Assembly (NCBI GenBank): GCA_037176885.1
Contig: JAWWNJ010000074.1
Location: 1,054,001-1,118,000, forward strand
DNA from: Favolaschia claudopus
Taxonomy: Eukaryota > Basidiomycota > Agaricomycetes > Agaricales > Mycenaceae
Direction of reading: 5' to 3'
Length of the DNA: 64,000 nucleotides
The position numbers and the translations under genes were made by a program. Under the pieces are notes generated by a model. That model did no database searches and was not told where the DNA came from. It saw only the letters and a program-made list of their open reading frames with translations. The stretch's first letter is position 1, and the number at the start of each line of letters is the position of its first letter. Below are positions 20,509 through 31,058 of the stretch, piece after piece.

Positions 20509-23041
20509 ATGGCGACTGCGAGTCGACCTTTCCTCTCCACGCCGCCCCACACAACAGTCCAATGTAAGAGCAGTCTCAATAATTTATATGGCCCGAAGTT
20601 CTGACTGTTGCTTTCGAGTTTTTGGTGGAGCAGGCGGTCACGGTGGAATGGGAGGTCAGTCGGGCGGTGCAGGGGGCAATGGTCAAGGCCCAAACCTTTA
20701 CGTCGCGAACGCTGATAGATGGACCGCGCATTTCCACGGTTATGGAGGTGAATCTGTGTGCGGCGTGGTATCAGAAGGCGTTGCACATAACATCAGATGT
20801 CTCAGACTACCCAGGAGACCAGGTTTCCTCAGTAGTAGAGTCCAGTGCGTTAGAATCTTCTCCACAGTGTATTTAACCATCGGCATTTGCATAGACTTTC
20901 GGAAAATTCCTTGGGGCGATGTCGATCTTCAACGCGAAATATATGTGGACGATCGTCTATACGATGAACTCGATGGCGAACGCAAGCGCCGCAAAGTTGT
21001 TAGGATTGTTTGTTCAACACAACTCGATGGCAGAGATTTCATCGTAGCAAACTATCACAGTAAGAGCGCAGAACAGGTGGGTTGCATCTAAGAACTGTTT
21101 CTCCTTCACCAAACAATCTCACAGGAATGGAAAAATGATGTCGAACAATACATGAATATTCGGTATTAAATGTCCATCCCCATTGAATTTTTAACAACGC
21201 ATTGTAGCCACCAAAATATCCTTCAGCTCTACGGAATCGTGCGGTTCAGGAACATTTGTGCAGCTGTTTTTCACGGCGGTGTGTATGGATCGAAAGTTCA
21301 TTTGGTAGTTCATCAGGTCCGATTTTACAGATTTTATTCCGCTACAAAGTTTTCTCGACCGCTATGAGCACTGTTCTATATCTACCCTCTACATCCATGC
21401 CTATGTTGTACGTGCGTTATTCTACTGTGCGTCTCAAACCTGATTGGGCTTTCCGTAATTCAGGGTAGGGAGTTCACTGTACGTAGGGTTAAAAAAAAAA
21501 AAAACACCCATCAGAATCTGTTATTGAACGTTTGGTTGAATTTAGGATGCGCTGAAGTATTTGGAATCATCTTATGGCTCCTACTTTGTTGGTATATCGC
21601 GACACAGGCAAAAACCGAAGATTCACGAATTATCCCTTTTAGAACCATTATACACTGCTCATTCGACGCTCAACTGGCCGTCTCTGCATTGATCTCGCTG
21701 GCAACGACCATCGCCGAGTACTAGTTGAAATGAAACCTGACAGAACACTGCACAACACGTCGCCTCTAGAACTTCTTTCGTTTGTGGATCCCAGTCGCAT
21801 ATTCAAATTGATGAGCCTGAAACAATTCCATTCCATGTGGAAGGCGTATCAATCTTATGGACACCTCGCATTGCCCTTCACGGCTCCTGTCATGCTAGGC
21901 TCCGTGTATCGCCATACGAGCACTGAACAGCACAACACAATCGAAGTCATTGCTTTGAATCACAACTGTGCCCCAGACATAGAGGACTGGGTCCATGACT
22001 ACTACCCCTCGGACGCTTTCATCTTCAAATTGGACAATGGTTGGACACGGTAAGTAAAACACCTGAATTCAATGGAGAACAGACAGTGCGCTGAATCGGT
22101 TGCATTAGTCTTTCATACTGCGACCGAAACAACTCTGCAGAGATCTATTTTTCTTTGGCTTATGGGTTGGACAACTGGGTCAGTCAAGCAAACCATATAT
22201 TCTGCGGCTGGCGCATTAGCCCTCAATCAAATGGTCACCAGTACGGTAGGTTGCCGTCTGGGTATTAGAGATAACTCCATTCCGACCGTATCGTACAGTA
22301 ATTGTGCGCCTTATTACTTTTAGGCTTACCCTTGGAATTGGACGTCATTTGCCTAATAGAGGGTTTGCGATGAGCCATTGGAGCCGTTGAATGGCTAACG
22401 ATTTCCCGATTAGGGAACTTTGATGGCCCAAAAATTGTTGTCAAATTACACAAGAGGTGCCTGGAATGAAGTTTGGATGCTGAGACTAGGGTTAGTCTTT
22501 GTCAATGCGCCTGGATTTTGACTTTTGTGTAGCCATTAGCCATCCAATGGCTGCATCGCAAACTCGCTAATAAGCCACAACCGTATCTCTTTCTTTGCCC
22601 AACAAAAGATTTCCAACTAGAACCAATGTCACCGGTTTTTAAATGGCCAGACCGTGGAGCATATTGGTCTCTCGACCCATCGGGCACGGGGGAACTCAGC
22701 ATCCAACAAGCGAAAGAATTAGGGCTCCCGACTATCCAGCTTTCCACACATGTTTGGGTCAGTTCCTGGGACGACAGCGTATATGTCGCCCTTCGTGAGT
22801 TTCATCGACGCGAAGGGTTCGATCCGGCAAGACAAGATCCAGCAATTCACCTCAAAGAGCCGCTACTTAAACTGTTCTCGGATGAGTTTCTTTTCGTCGG
22901 TGAGCTGAGCTAACCCAGAAAACGGATACTTGTCCTCGGTGGCTTATCTCCTCCCATCAAAACAGCTGAAGATGACGAAGCGGTCTTGGATTATGGTACA
23001 ATATCAGAGGCCAATGGTATCGATAGTGAAGAGGAAGAGCA
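20509..23041 (+). CDS. Agaricomycete-specific protein of unknown function, multi-exon, interrupted twice
   Basis: ATG at 20509 opens a short exon. A glycine-rich block follows (FGGAGGHGGMGGQSGGAGGN, about 20619), then REIYVDDRLYDELDGERKRR, then DVEQYMNIR, HQNILQLYGIVRFRNICAAV and, after a 52-bp intron (about 21279-21330), DFIPLQSFLDRYEHCSISTL. Further exons give LIRRSTGRLCIDLAGNDHRR, MKPDRTLHNTSPLELLSFVD, YLFLCPTKDFQ and WPDRGAYWSLDPSG. This order is that of a large mushroom family I know only as hypothetical proteins; no enzyme motif is visible. Introns are 45-60 bp with GT-AG ends. A MITE (22359-22567) breaks one exon. The last exon, beginning after TCAAAACAG at about 22966 and encoding an acidic tail (SEANGIDSEEEEH), is cut at 23041 by an LTR element whose LTR supplies VVY and a stop; the original end is at 26516-26632. 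One exon junction near 21590-21650 did not phase cleanly. Confidence 0.6.
22359..22567. mobile_element. MITE, 209 bp, TAATA-flanked (PIF/Harbinger-like)
   Basis: TAATA occurs at 22354-22358 and 22568-22572. The ends are imperfect inverted repeats: GAGGGTTTGCGATGAGCCAT at the left against GCGAGTTTGCGATGCAGCCA at the right (reverse complement). The TAA core of the duplication fits PIF/Harbinger elements. Removing the element and one TAATA leaves the host exon in frame from LTLGIGRHLPN into YLFLCP. A diverged relative lies inside the nest at 37934-39224. Confidence 0.75.
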
Positions 23042-23278
23042 TGTTGTATATTAAGCGGGGAGGGCGAGATTAGAGGACGAGAGTAAAATAGATTGCAATA
23101 GCACTGTTTGGTTAGAAGGCTGCTTTAGAGCAATCAGATGCTCTAGCAGGGAAATTACAGGCTGCTTATATACTGTACAGAATAGTATCTAGAAGGTTCT
23201 CCGTGTATCTACTGAATACTTGAACTGTCCGTTGTGAGTCATGGTCCGAAGCTGTATCTAATCTAATCAATAACAACA
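23042..23278 (-). repeat. 3' LTR of the gag-only element
   Basis: A 237-bp copy of 26279-26515 with no difference that I could find. On the plus strand its first codons after the host exon read GTT GTA TAT TAA, giving the interrupted gene a new stop. Confidence 0.9.
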
Positions 23279-23313
23279 CTCCCCCTCAGCGAGGACTTTC
23301 CAACAATTCTGTA

Positions 23314-24006
23314 CAGTGCCGGACACGCAAAGTCGACCATGTTGATTGCCGGCGAACGGGAATTTTGAGGATAAATCTGACTTCAGATTCGGATTCGCCG
23401 ACCCCTGAAAAGCTCAAAAAACCACCTCCGAAGTTTTTCCCACGACATTTTGGCTGTGGCCAAATTTTTGAGGTCAAAAATCGAAACTGTGTGTACCCCT
23501 TTTGAGCTCCGAGCGCAAAATTACTGATCCTTGGCAGGTGTAAGTGGAAGGGTGCCGGCCTGAGCTACAATCTGGGCGGTAATCCGTGCAAATTTTCAGC
23601 ACCAACCCACGGCAGCGGCACGGCATGGTGGTCGACAAGCATGTTGACACATGGTCTCTGATAGAATGATCAACATGATGTAAGTTGTCCAAATACGGCG
23701 ATGTTTCCCAAGGAATTTGTGCCAAAACGGCTCGTGAAATTACTTTGATGTTATCAGGGACAGAACCAGCTCAATTAACGGAGTCGATTGCGCTATGTTT
23801 TGTAATTTTCCCATGAAATCTCGGTGTTCGGCCAAAATTTTGGGGTCAATTTTTTTTTGATTTTGAGTTTTGGTGAAATCGGCTCGTGCGAAACCGGTGT
23901 TCGGGTTCATAACAACATGTTTACACAGAAAACTAGCCGCCTGGGCATGTGTCACACCTTCCATAAATGGAAGATCAAAGTTGTCGACTTTGCGTGTCCG
24001 GCACTG
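23314..24006. mobile_element. TA-flanked non-autonomous element, 693 bp, copy 1
   Basis: Perfect 24-bp terminal inverted repeats start CAGTGCCGGACACGCAAAGT, and TA stands at 23312-23313 and 24007-24008. The second copy is 57262-57942 and the two are very similar throughout. The largest frame (minus, 91 codons) crosses the right terminus and is not a transposase. Confidence 0.9.
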
Positions 24007-24921
24007 TATGCGCATGATCGACCAGTGCTTGACAATTTCAGACGTTGTGGACCGGATCCCATTCCCTACACCGTTCCGTCCTACTGCCTCGACACCCTAA
24101 TCGTTGCATCAAATCTTCATCATCAAAATAGGTTGGCGGTTGCGCTGTTTAAAACGCGTAGTCGGTGTTCGGCTCTTCTTCATCGTGATATGCGTCAAAT
24201 GCGAAGTTGGCTTTGTCGGGTTCGGGATCAGACTGCGATGGACAAATTCGCGCAATATGTCCTTTGCCTCCGCACTTGTGGCAAATCGCATTCTTCCACA
24301 CAGGTGACGATCCGGGTGGTCCCGTCGGATATCTCGTTTTGATCGGGCTATAGTGATGCCGCGCAACGAGAGCTTGTTCCGCAATGTCGAGATCACCATC
24401 CTTGCTGGTACGGCGACGTTCCTCCGTAAGGATAGAGGAAATGACGGTTTTGGAGTCGGGTGTGGTGCTGGCGGTCAGAATGGCACGAACGAATGAATCC
24501 CAGTCGGCTGGTAATGAGCTGAGCAGCGCGACGGCGAAGTCGGAGTCGGTGACAGCTTGTCCGAGTGAAATCAGCTCCCCCTGCAGCTGGCGCATCAATT
24601 TGATGTGCGGCTCGAGAGCGAGGTCGGCACCGGCGCGAGCACTATAGAATTTGTGACGCGCAAGGACAAGGCCCATTTTGCCTTTGAGCTCGAAGAGGTG
24701 TGACAGCATCTGTCAGGCACCTAGAGCGGTGGTCTCCCCCTGGATGTGTTGGACAACTTCCGAATGGACACGAAGTCGGATCGCGGAAAGGGCACGGCGA
24801 TCAATTTTATCCCATGATGCCTTCTTTGCCGCGTCGGATCCGTCGGGTGCATTGAAGTCCGAGTCGATATGGTCCGCGCAGTTCATGTCGGTGAGAATGT
24901 CAGACATCTGCACCTTCCATG

Positions 24922-26169
24922 TCGGAAAAATCAAAAAAGGGTTGTTGGGCCTGGGCAGGCCTTGTAAGGTCTAATAAGGCCGTTGGGGAAAAGGAGGGTT
25001 ACAAGGTTTAAATACGTACCAAATACTACATATAGGGCCTTATAACACATAATGGACCTTATAGGACCTAATGAGGCTTGTAAGGCCTTACAAGGCATGT
25101 TCGGCGGGGTTAAGCAAAAGTATTACCACTTTGCCTTCTTTGTAAGGTGTCTGCTTGCACCTTGTCTTGACTTTCTAATACCAGACTATCTATTTCTATT
25201 TCTATTGTCTACAATACTGACTCTAACAATTAATTATTGGTGCTTGCGAGAATCGAACGCTCGACCTCTGCACTGCGAATAAAACAATGGCAATGTCTAA
25301 TACTGCTATGCTAAGAGAGCTTTATAGATAGAGAAATTTTGTTCCATATACATATGGCGTAGCTCTCGGATACTTACCTGTACAATTTCCCCATAACACA
25401 ACAACTCAAGATATTGCTCGTACATTGACTGGTGATTTACTACACATGAGTATATGCTCCCCTACATACTTTTTGAAATTCAAATCAGCCATCTTGGCAT
25501 ACAATCACAGATTATCAAAAGCAATACAACTCTGAATTTTCCGCCGAAAAAGATGCAATAAAACCACACCTACCATGTCTCTAACAACCTAGGTGGTCTG
25601 GACAGACCGAAGGGATTGGCTAAAGCGATCACCCATCAGTCACGTGTCTCCTCATTCTTTTCGTCTCGCCCGCCTCCGCATCGCGCCTTTGGCTCGGTGA
25701 CTCCGTCTCTTTGAGACCTTCTCTTCTCCAGCCCCTCCCCCTCCATGACCTCGAGTCTCCTTCCCCGCTTCTAGTCTTGTCCCCCCGTCGCCGTCATACC
25801 CTCTTTTTTCGTGCCCACCCACCCATCCCTAGTTAGTTTTGCTATTTCCTGCGCACTCACGTAGCTACGGATTTGTTCTGTATTCTTTAGTTGCGTAGGG
25901 GCTGCCTCGGCTCCTTCGTCTTCGGGCGGAGTGCAGCGAGCTCCATTTCGGAGTTCACGCCCAATATATCAATGGCTTGCTTACTCATCTCTCCCTCTCG
26001 AGAACTCAGGCCAATCCCCAACTCAGTTTTGTAACCTCCGGGAAGTTAGCCTGGGAAGACCTAACCAGACCTTATCACGCCTTATAAGGTCACCCCTCGA
26101 ACCTTATTAGGCCTTATAAGGCCGTTAGGTGCTCCAAGGCCTTACCAGGCTTTTTCAATTTTTCCGACA
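24922..26169. mobile_element. Inverted-repeat element inside gag, 1248 bp
   Basis: The ends are TCGGAAAAATCAAAAAAGG at the left and a matching inverted AATTTTTCCGACA at the right, flanked by CATG on both sides (24918-24921 and 26170-26173). Next to both ends are blocks of GGCCTTATAAGG-type words (24960-25110 and 26070-26150). The interior holds a tRNA-like stretch (25238-25322) and a pyrimidine-rich segment. The gag reading frame runs straight across if the element and one CATG are removed. The superfamily is not clear; a 4-bp duplication is unusual. Confidence 0.65.
25238..25322 (-). ncRNA. tRNA-like sequence
   Basis: On the minus strand it has an A-box-like TTAGCATAGCAGT, a B-box-like GCGTTCGATTCTC and a CCA-like end (GCAAGCACCA). 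A CATTG/CAGTG stem could form an anticodon arm, but the loop is too long. I think it is a tRNA-derived segment and give no anticodon. Confidence 0.35.
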
Positions 26170-26278
26170 CATGGTCTGTAGTTGGCTGAGCCGGAAAGAG
26201 GGTCGATGCGATAGGCGTTGTATGTGACTGTGTCCGCCATGTAGTCGGGTTATCGGTGACGTAACCGAGATCTGATTG

Positions 26279-26515
26279 TGTTGTATATTAAGCGGGGAGG
26301 GCGAGATTAGAGGACGAGAGTAAAATAGATTGCAATAGCACTGTTTGGTTAGAAGGCTGCTTTAGAGCAATCAGATGCTCTAGCAGGGAAATTACAGGCT
26401 GCTTATATACTGTACAGAATAGTATCTAGAAGGTTCTCCGTGTATCTACTGAATACTTGAACTGTCCGTTGTGAGTCATGGTCCGAAGCTGTATCTAATC
26501 TAATCAATAACAACA
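26279..26515 (-). repeat. 5' LTR of the gag-only element
   Basis: Matches 23042-23278 over 237 bp. Promoter and transcription start for the minus-strand element would lie here. Confidence 0.9.
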
Positions 26516-26632
26516 GAGCATACCTTCGGAGAAGCGGCTGCAGACGAAGATACATTATACAGTTCGGGTAATACGGGAATTGAGAGTATGAAGCCTCTAA
26601 ATCCCACGCTATCAACAGTAGTCAGTAAATAG
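26516..26632 (+). CDS. Displaced 3' end of the gene at 20509-23041
   Basis: From the right target duplication the host frame continues for 38 codons (EHTFGEAAADEDTLYSSGNT and on) to TAG at 26630-26632. The acidic character matches the tail before the LTR. Together with the 5-bp duplication this shows that the retroelement landed in the coding part of the last exon. Confidence 0.7.
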   Translation, partial: EHTFGEAAADEDTLYSSGNTGIESMKPLNPTLSTVVSK

Positions 26633-26846
26633 GGTTAGACCTTTCATTTTGTGCGCATTAGGGCTTCTTTAGGGCCGGACTTTGGCCGAGTTGGGGCTAG
26701 GAGTCAGTAGGGTTAGATTTGCGCATTTAGGGTAGTTTAGGGCCGGGCTTTGGGCGAGTCTGAGCCAGGGAGAGTCAGCTAGGGTTAGGCCTTGTCCTTG
26801 GGCGCATTTTGGGCCACTTTAGGGCCGGGTTTTGGGCGAGTTTGGA
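26621..26846 (+). repeat. Three-unit minisatellite with TAGGGTTAG cores
   Basis: Units start GTCAG at 26621, 26703 and 26774 and are about 82, 71 and 73 bp. Each contains TAGGGTTAG, then GCGCATT, then TTTAGGGCCGG and TTTGG-CGAGT. The units differ at several places. Confidence 0.75.
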
Positions 26847-26875
26847 CTCAAATGTTAGACATGGGTGAGACTTGA

Positions 26876-26949
26876 ACGCTGCGCTGGCTGCAATCTCGGC
26901 ATTCATGTTCACAATTGAACCAACTACCTCGCCCTGCGCACCCATCTCG
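26876..26949 (-). ncRNA. tRNA-like relic
   Basis: On the minus strand GGGCGAG and CTCACCC can pair at six of seven positions as an acceptor stem, and GCGTTCAAGTCTC resembles a B box. The T stem does not pair, so this is at best a decayed tRNA or a tRNA-derived repeat. Confidence 0.2.
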
Positions 26950-27167
26950 TTCGCACCGCGGGCAAACTCGAACTTTTTTTTTTGCGTTTCTTCGTACCGG
27001 GTTGACCTTGTGCTGCGGCTTCGGCAGCACGTTTAGAGCTGTTACGAACCGTGGCCTCAGCGGCTTCGACAGAATCTGATTGACTTCAGCATGTTGCTGC
27101 TCGTATGAGGTAGTTGCACTGTGAAGCAATGTTTAATACGACCAGATCCAAAAACAGGAATAACCCA

Positions 27168-27373
27168 CATCAGGAAAAACTGAAACTGCGGCAGAGACCG
27201 CCAGAGACCGCTAGAGCGCTAGAAAGACGTCATAGTGGTCAAAGCAGAAGACTCAACCCCATAGAAACCTGGGTGGTGGGAAGTTAGCGCCATAGACACT
27301 CAGAGTAGGTCAGAGTAGGCAGAGTCATAGCACTCATAGTGCCCAAAGTCGTCCAAGTGGATCGAAGCACACA
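27168..27373 (+). mobile_element. Left end of a second CATCAGG element with phased array
   Basis: CATCAGGAAAAACTG begins at 27168, identical to the end at 4224. The array motif starts at 27193, 27203, 27213, 27223, 27232 and 27241, the same 10-10-10-9-9 spacing as at 4249, although the bases between have diverged. After a gap it resumes from 27292 to 27364. No right end was found up to 30340, so the element is truncated or its right end has decayed. Confidence 0.7.
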
Positions 27374-27399
27374 CAGTAAAAATGGGAAACGAATCATAT

Positions 27400-30340
27400 A
27401 TTGAAACGGAAGTAAGTACTACAAGTATATAACGAACTATCCGACACTGGAACAAATCAAGGGAGAGTCGAGATTGCAGCGGATAGGAAGAGGGGAGGAA
27501 GCAGGCAGTGGTAATGAGACGAGGCACTCTACGGTGCGGTGTCGAAAGTTTATGTTGCAGAGGTCGAGTCGAAGCAGTGTTGTTTGTGATAGACAAATCG
27601 GAAATCTTGGAGGAACCTGTATTGACGTTACGGTGCGTCCGCCTGGAAGGATAGAAATCTGAGGAGTCCGAGGAGAATTCGTTTGAAAGCGAGTGAAAAC
27701 CAAGTCTGGACGAATAGAGGAATCTGATACAGCTGTCGGGAGGAGAAAGCGGGGGGAAGGGGAAACGACGCCAAGTCAGGTTGCTAAAGTTGATGGACCG
27801 TTGATTGATTCAAGTGAGGAAGGTTGATTGAAGGAGTGCTTAAAGCTTGAGAGCAGTCGTTGCAGTAGCGGCATGGCGTTCGTCAGAAAATGACCAACAG
27901 ATCTTGCAGTCACTGAGGTAGAGAACGAGCGCTGGGCTCGGATACAGCAGCCCGTGAAGCGTCTTTTCCGTATGCGCTGCGCCGTGGTTGTCGAGGGAGG
28001 GATGACCAGGTGGCGGCGGCGGCGCGGCGTCCGTCGTACAACGATGCAAGCGGTCCTGCGCGGAGGAGTGCGAGACGCTCAGGAAATGCGAGCCCCGGAG
28101 ATGCGCAGATGTGTTGTTGCGAGCGATGGAAGAAAAGTCCTGGACGGAGGGGCCGGCCGTACACCTTCAATGAGAAGAAGATCTTGAAGGTAGGAGCTAG
28201 CGAAGATGGTCGGAGGCGGCGTCGAAAGCGCTGACGTCGACGTCAAGGGTGGTGAGCTGGATGCGGAAGTGATGCAGAGAAGGATTGTCTTTGATTTCTT
28301 ACGCTATTCCGAGCGAGCGAGGAGTGGATGAGTGAGTGGAAGAGGTGGCGAGCGAATCATGTGGACGAAGGTGTCGGCGACACAGGTCGGAGGGGGCATA
28401 CAGGTGATCGCAGAGCGCCGCTTTCGAGAGAAGGGCCTGAGGTGCAATGGAGTGGCGCCAAACGAGAGTGGCACGGGGAAACAGTTTGTGGCACCAGACC
28501 TCCCGCTTTCCTCAGGCTTTTTGGATGGTATTCCCGTCAAATGAGCATCGATTCGATCTATATCTGCATAGAACGTGCACCACCCGCGGTCTTCAGCCGC
28601 GAATATGCCTTGAATTCACTCGGATGGCTCCCCCACCATATCATTCTCTGAAAAGTCCATCCCAAAACTTCGTCTTGGCCTCAAAAGCCGTGCAGGACTT
28701 ATATTGAGTTGTGAGAGGAGCCGGAGCAGCTAGGAATGTGGAATGGGGAGCTTATAATTCGAGCTAGAAACGACAGACGAAGATTCAGATTCACTTGGTG
28801 AGCTACCATCGTTCAACCTTCTTTCCGATTCTGCAACCATCGAATCCCAAACGGTTTATATATGAGTCGTCTGTCTCCCTGTGCGGCACCCGTCCCAAGA
28901 ATCGGTAGCCGGACCTGGGACGCGAAGGGTTGCCGCACCAACTGGGCCGAGTTTTGGATGAACATGTTTTCGTTTTTCTTTCATTTCTTAATACGTCTTA
29001 TTTTTGTTCATTGCTTCGTTCGTTTCGGCAATGGGACAGCCACATAGATGTGGGTGTGGAACACACAGCGGCGATGAGCCTTCGCCGCTGGCGCCCAGGT
29101 CGTGGGGTGATGGGATGCGCGAGGATGAACCCAAAAAGAGACGCCCAGACGACGGGATCCCACAGGCCCACGGCTAACCCAAAACAGAAGGCGGCTTTGA
29201 ATTGACTTGATTTGGGTCATGAAATTCGAAACAACTTGGTTGAGTGGAATGCGGGAGTGGCAAGATTGCGTTTTGGGACAAACAGCTTCGGAAATGCGCT
29301 GCCGTGATGGAGTCAAGAAGGAATCCTGTGTGTTATTGGATTTCGGTGTTAAACGTGTCTTGATGAAACTATCGAGACTCAAGAGTGATAAGCTGGGAGG
29401 AAGTAGTTGCCTTTAATTGGATACTATTCCATTTGAAAGAGGTTATGAATAGAGAGCAGTAGGGGATTGTTAGTTGAACTTGAGTAGAATCTGAAGTGTT
29501 CGCGCCGTAATCTTGACTAATTGAATATAGAGGTACCATGATTACGTCTCAGGCCCGATGGAAGATATGTGGAATTTAAAATTGAAGAAGGTCCGAAGGT
29601 CGCGAAGGAAAAGCAAGCATGAACTTGATGAAGATCCAGGGAATCACGTTCCGTGAAGTCGAGGAAAATCTATGAGGTTGAGCTAGAATAGGAAGAACCC
29701 GTGAATTGGATGTATAGAGGAAGTATTGGAGTATTGAGTTGGAGCCCAATAGGTTGCGTCGACGGACCATGGCTTCTTGAGGATTATGCCTTGAAAAAAA
29801 GTACAATTGATCGAGGCAGCGCAATCGAATAGCCTCAATGTATGGATTTGACTTGAAGGACAGGTTCGATAATGCGTAGCTATTAATCGGATATCGGTGA
29901 AATGCCTCTTAGAATGCCGACACAAGTTAATCGGGAAAACGATGTTCTCTTGTATATCGTGCTTTGACGGCATAAAAACGATGTTGACGGCCGGGAAGAA
30001 ACCATTCAATCTAGTGAGACAGTTGTTTGTGGCAGCTGCCAGAGGATGTGAAGTTGCGCGTCTATCAGGGACGCAGAATGGAACGCAAAACGGAGCAGTT
30101 TCGGTCACGGTAAGCCTTCGATTTTGAACCGGCTTCAGACAACTGTCGGTGGGTGGTAATCGTTAGGAGATTGCGAGTGCGACGAGTGCGTGTAAGGGTG
30201 AATGGTGTAGCTGTTAATGCTGAGTAGTCAAATTTTTGATGGCCAGGATTTGCGTTAAGAAATTGGTTGACTCTAATAATGGATAAGCCAGTTGAAGGTT
30301 GATAACTTGTAACGTGACAATGGCCGTGAACCAGCGTATG
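27400..30340. other. No gene recognised
   Basis: Nearly 3 kb with many overlapping frames of 60-140 codons on both strands and no domain I know. 27900-28240 is GC-rich. If the CATCAGG element at 27168 is complete, this is its body. Splice-like words occur but no chain of exons could be supported. Confidence 0.4.
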
Positions 30341-30344
30341 GACA

Positions 30345-30975
30345 AGCTTTAGTACCCTGCCTTCGGCAGGGCCGACTCGCTGCGCTCGTCCACACCTTCG
30401 GCGGGTGTACACAGCTTGTCGGGGCTCCGCCCCAAGCCCCGCAGGTTTTTTTTTGCTGGATTCCTTGCCCTCGGTGCCGCACTGCCGCTCGCTACGCTCG
30501 CGATCGGCGCGCGGCGCCATCGGGAAGGTTCACGCGGCTGAATCCGAGCCTGTGGGAACCGGCAGCAACATCTCTACAGCCGGCAGCAACATCTCGACAG
30601 AGTCCCGTGGTTTCCTGTCAAAGGCACGTTACTTTTCACGTGCTCGGCTCCTTGTGTTTTCATGTATACAAGCTTAAGCACCCCGCCTTTGGCAGGGCCG
30701 GCTCGCTGCGCTCGCGTCCCTACCTACGGCTGGTGCACAGCTTGTCGGGGCTCCGCCCCAAACCCCGCGGGTTTTTTTCTTGCTGGATTGCGTGCCCTCG
30801 GCGCCGCACTACCGCTCGCTGCACTCGCGGTGCGCGGCGCCGTCGGGAAGGTTCGTGGGAACCGGGAGCAACATCTCGACATCCGGCAGCGACATCTCGA
30901 CATGGTCCCGTGGTTTCGTGTCAAAGTCACGTTACTTTTCACGTGAGCTGATCCTTGTGTTTTCATGTATAGGAC
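30345..30975. repeat. GC-rich tandem repeat, locus 2 (two units)
   Basis: Two head-to-tail units, about 30347-30668 and 30669-30970, each starting AAGCTT(TA/AAG) and ending TTGTGTTTTCATGTATA. They contain GCTCGCTGCGCTCG, CTTGTCGGGGCTCCGCCCC and a doubled CAGCAACATCTCGACA. They match the copies at 18605-19265 closely. Confidence 0.85.
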
Positions 30976-30984
30976 AGTATAGGA

Positions 30985-31056
30985 TAGTCTCACCAAGTCA
31001 GACTCTAGAAGGTTTATGATAGTCGATAAATCTTTTTATATAGAGTCTGAACTTGG
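30985..31056. repeat. Short palindromic element, copy 1
   Basis: CACCAAGTCAGACTCT at the left and AGAGTCTGAACTTGGTG at the right are near-perfect inverted repeats about 70 bp apart. An inverted copy of the interior (TTTATGATAGTCGATAAAT) lies at 55968-56047. Confidence 0.6.
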
Positions 31057-31058
31057 TG

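Larger units (their letters stand above)
24149..26240 (-). pseudogene. Copia-type Gag, interrupted and with one stop
   Basis: Gag starts at ATG 26240-26238 with MADTVTYNAYRIDPLSGSAN. The frame is broken at 26174 by another element and resumes at 24921 with WKVQMSDILTDMNCADHIDS. A TGA at 24713-24715 stands where the family usually has tryptophan, before QMLSHLFELKGKMG. The UBN2-type Gag core follows and the zinc knuckle CHKCGGKGHIARIC (about 24255) ends the useful part; the protein stops at 24149-24151. Gag would form the particle that packages element RNA in the cytoplasm. Without the break and the stop it would be about 280 residues, normal for copia Gag. Present state non-functional. Confidence 0.75.
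23042..26515 (-). mobile_element. Gag-only Ty1/copia LTR retroelement (TR-GAG type), 3474 bp
   Basis: Two LTRs of 237 bp, which I read as identical, bound the element, flanked by the 5-bp duplication GAGCA (23037-23041 and 26516-26520). LTRs start TG and end CA. The coding strand is minus: a purine run (GAGGGGGAG) stands next to the left LTR as a polypurine tract, and ATCAGATCTCGG next to the right LTR is a possible primer-binding site. The interior holds a gag gene only; no protease, integrase or RT was seen. It must depend on enzymes made elsewhere. Two other elements have inserted into it (23314-24006 and 24922-26169). Confidence 0.85.

Noticed and set aside
29008..29382. Minus frame of 124 codons
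   Set aside because: Overlaps plus frames of similar length, no recognisable motif, no intron or start context.
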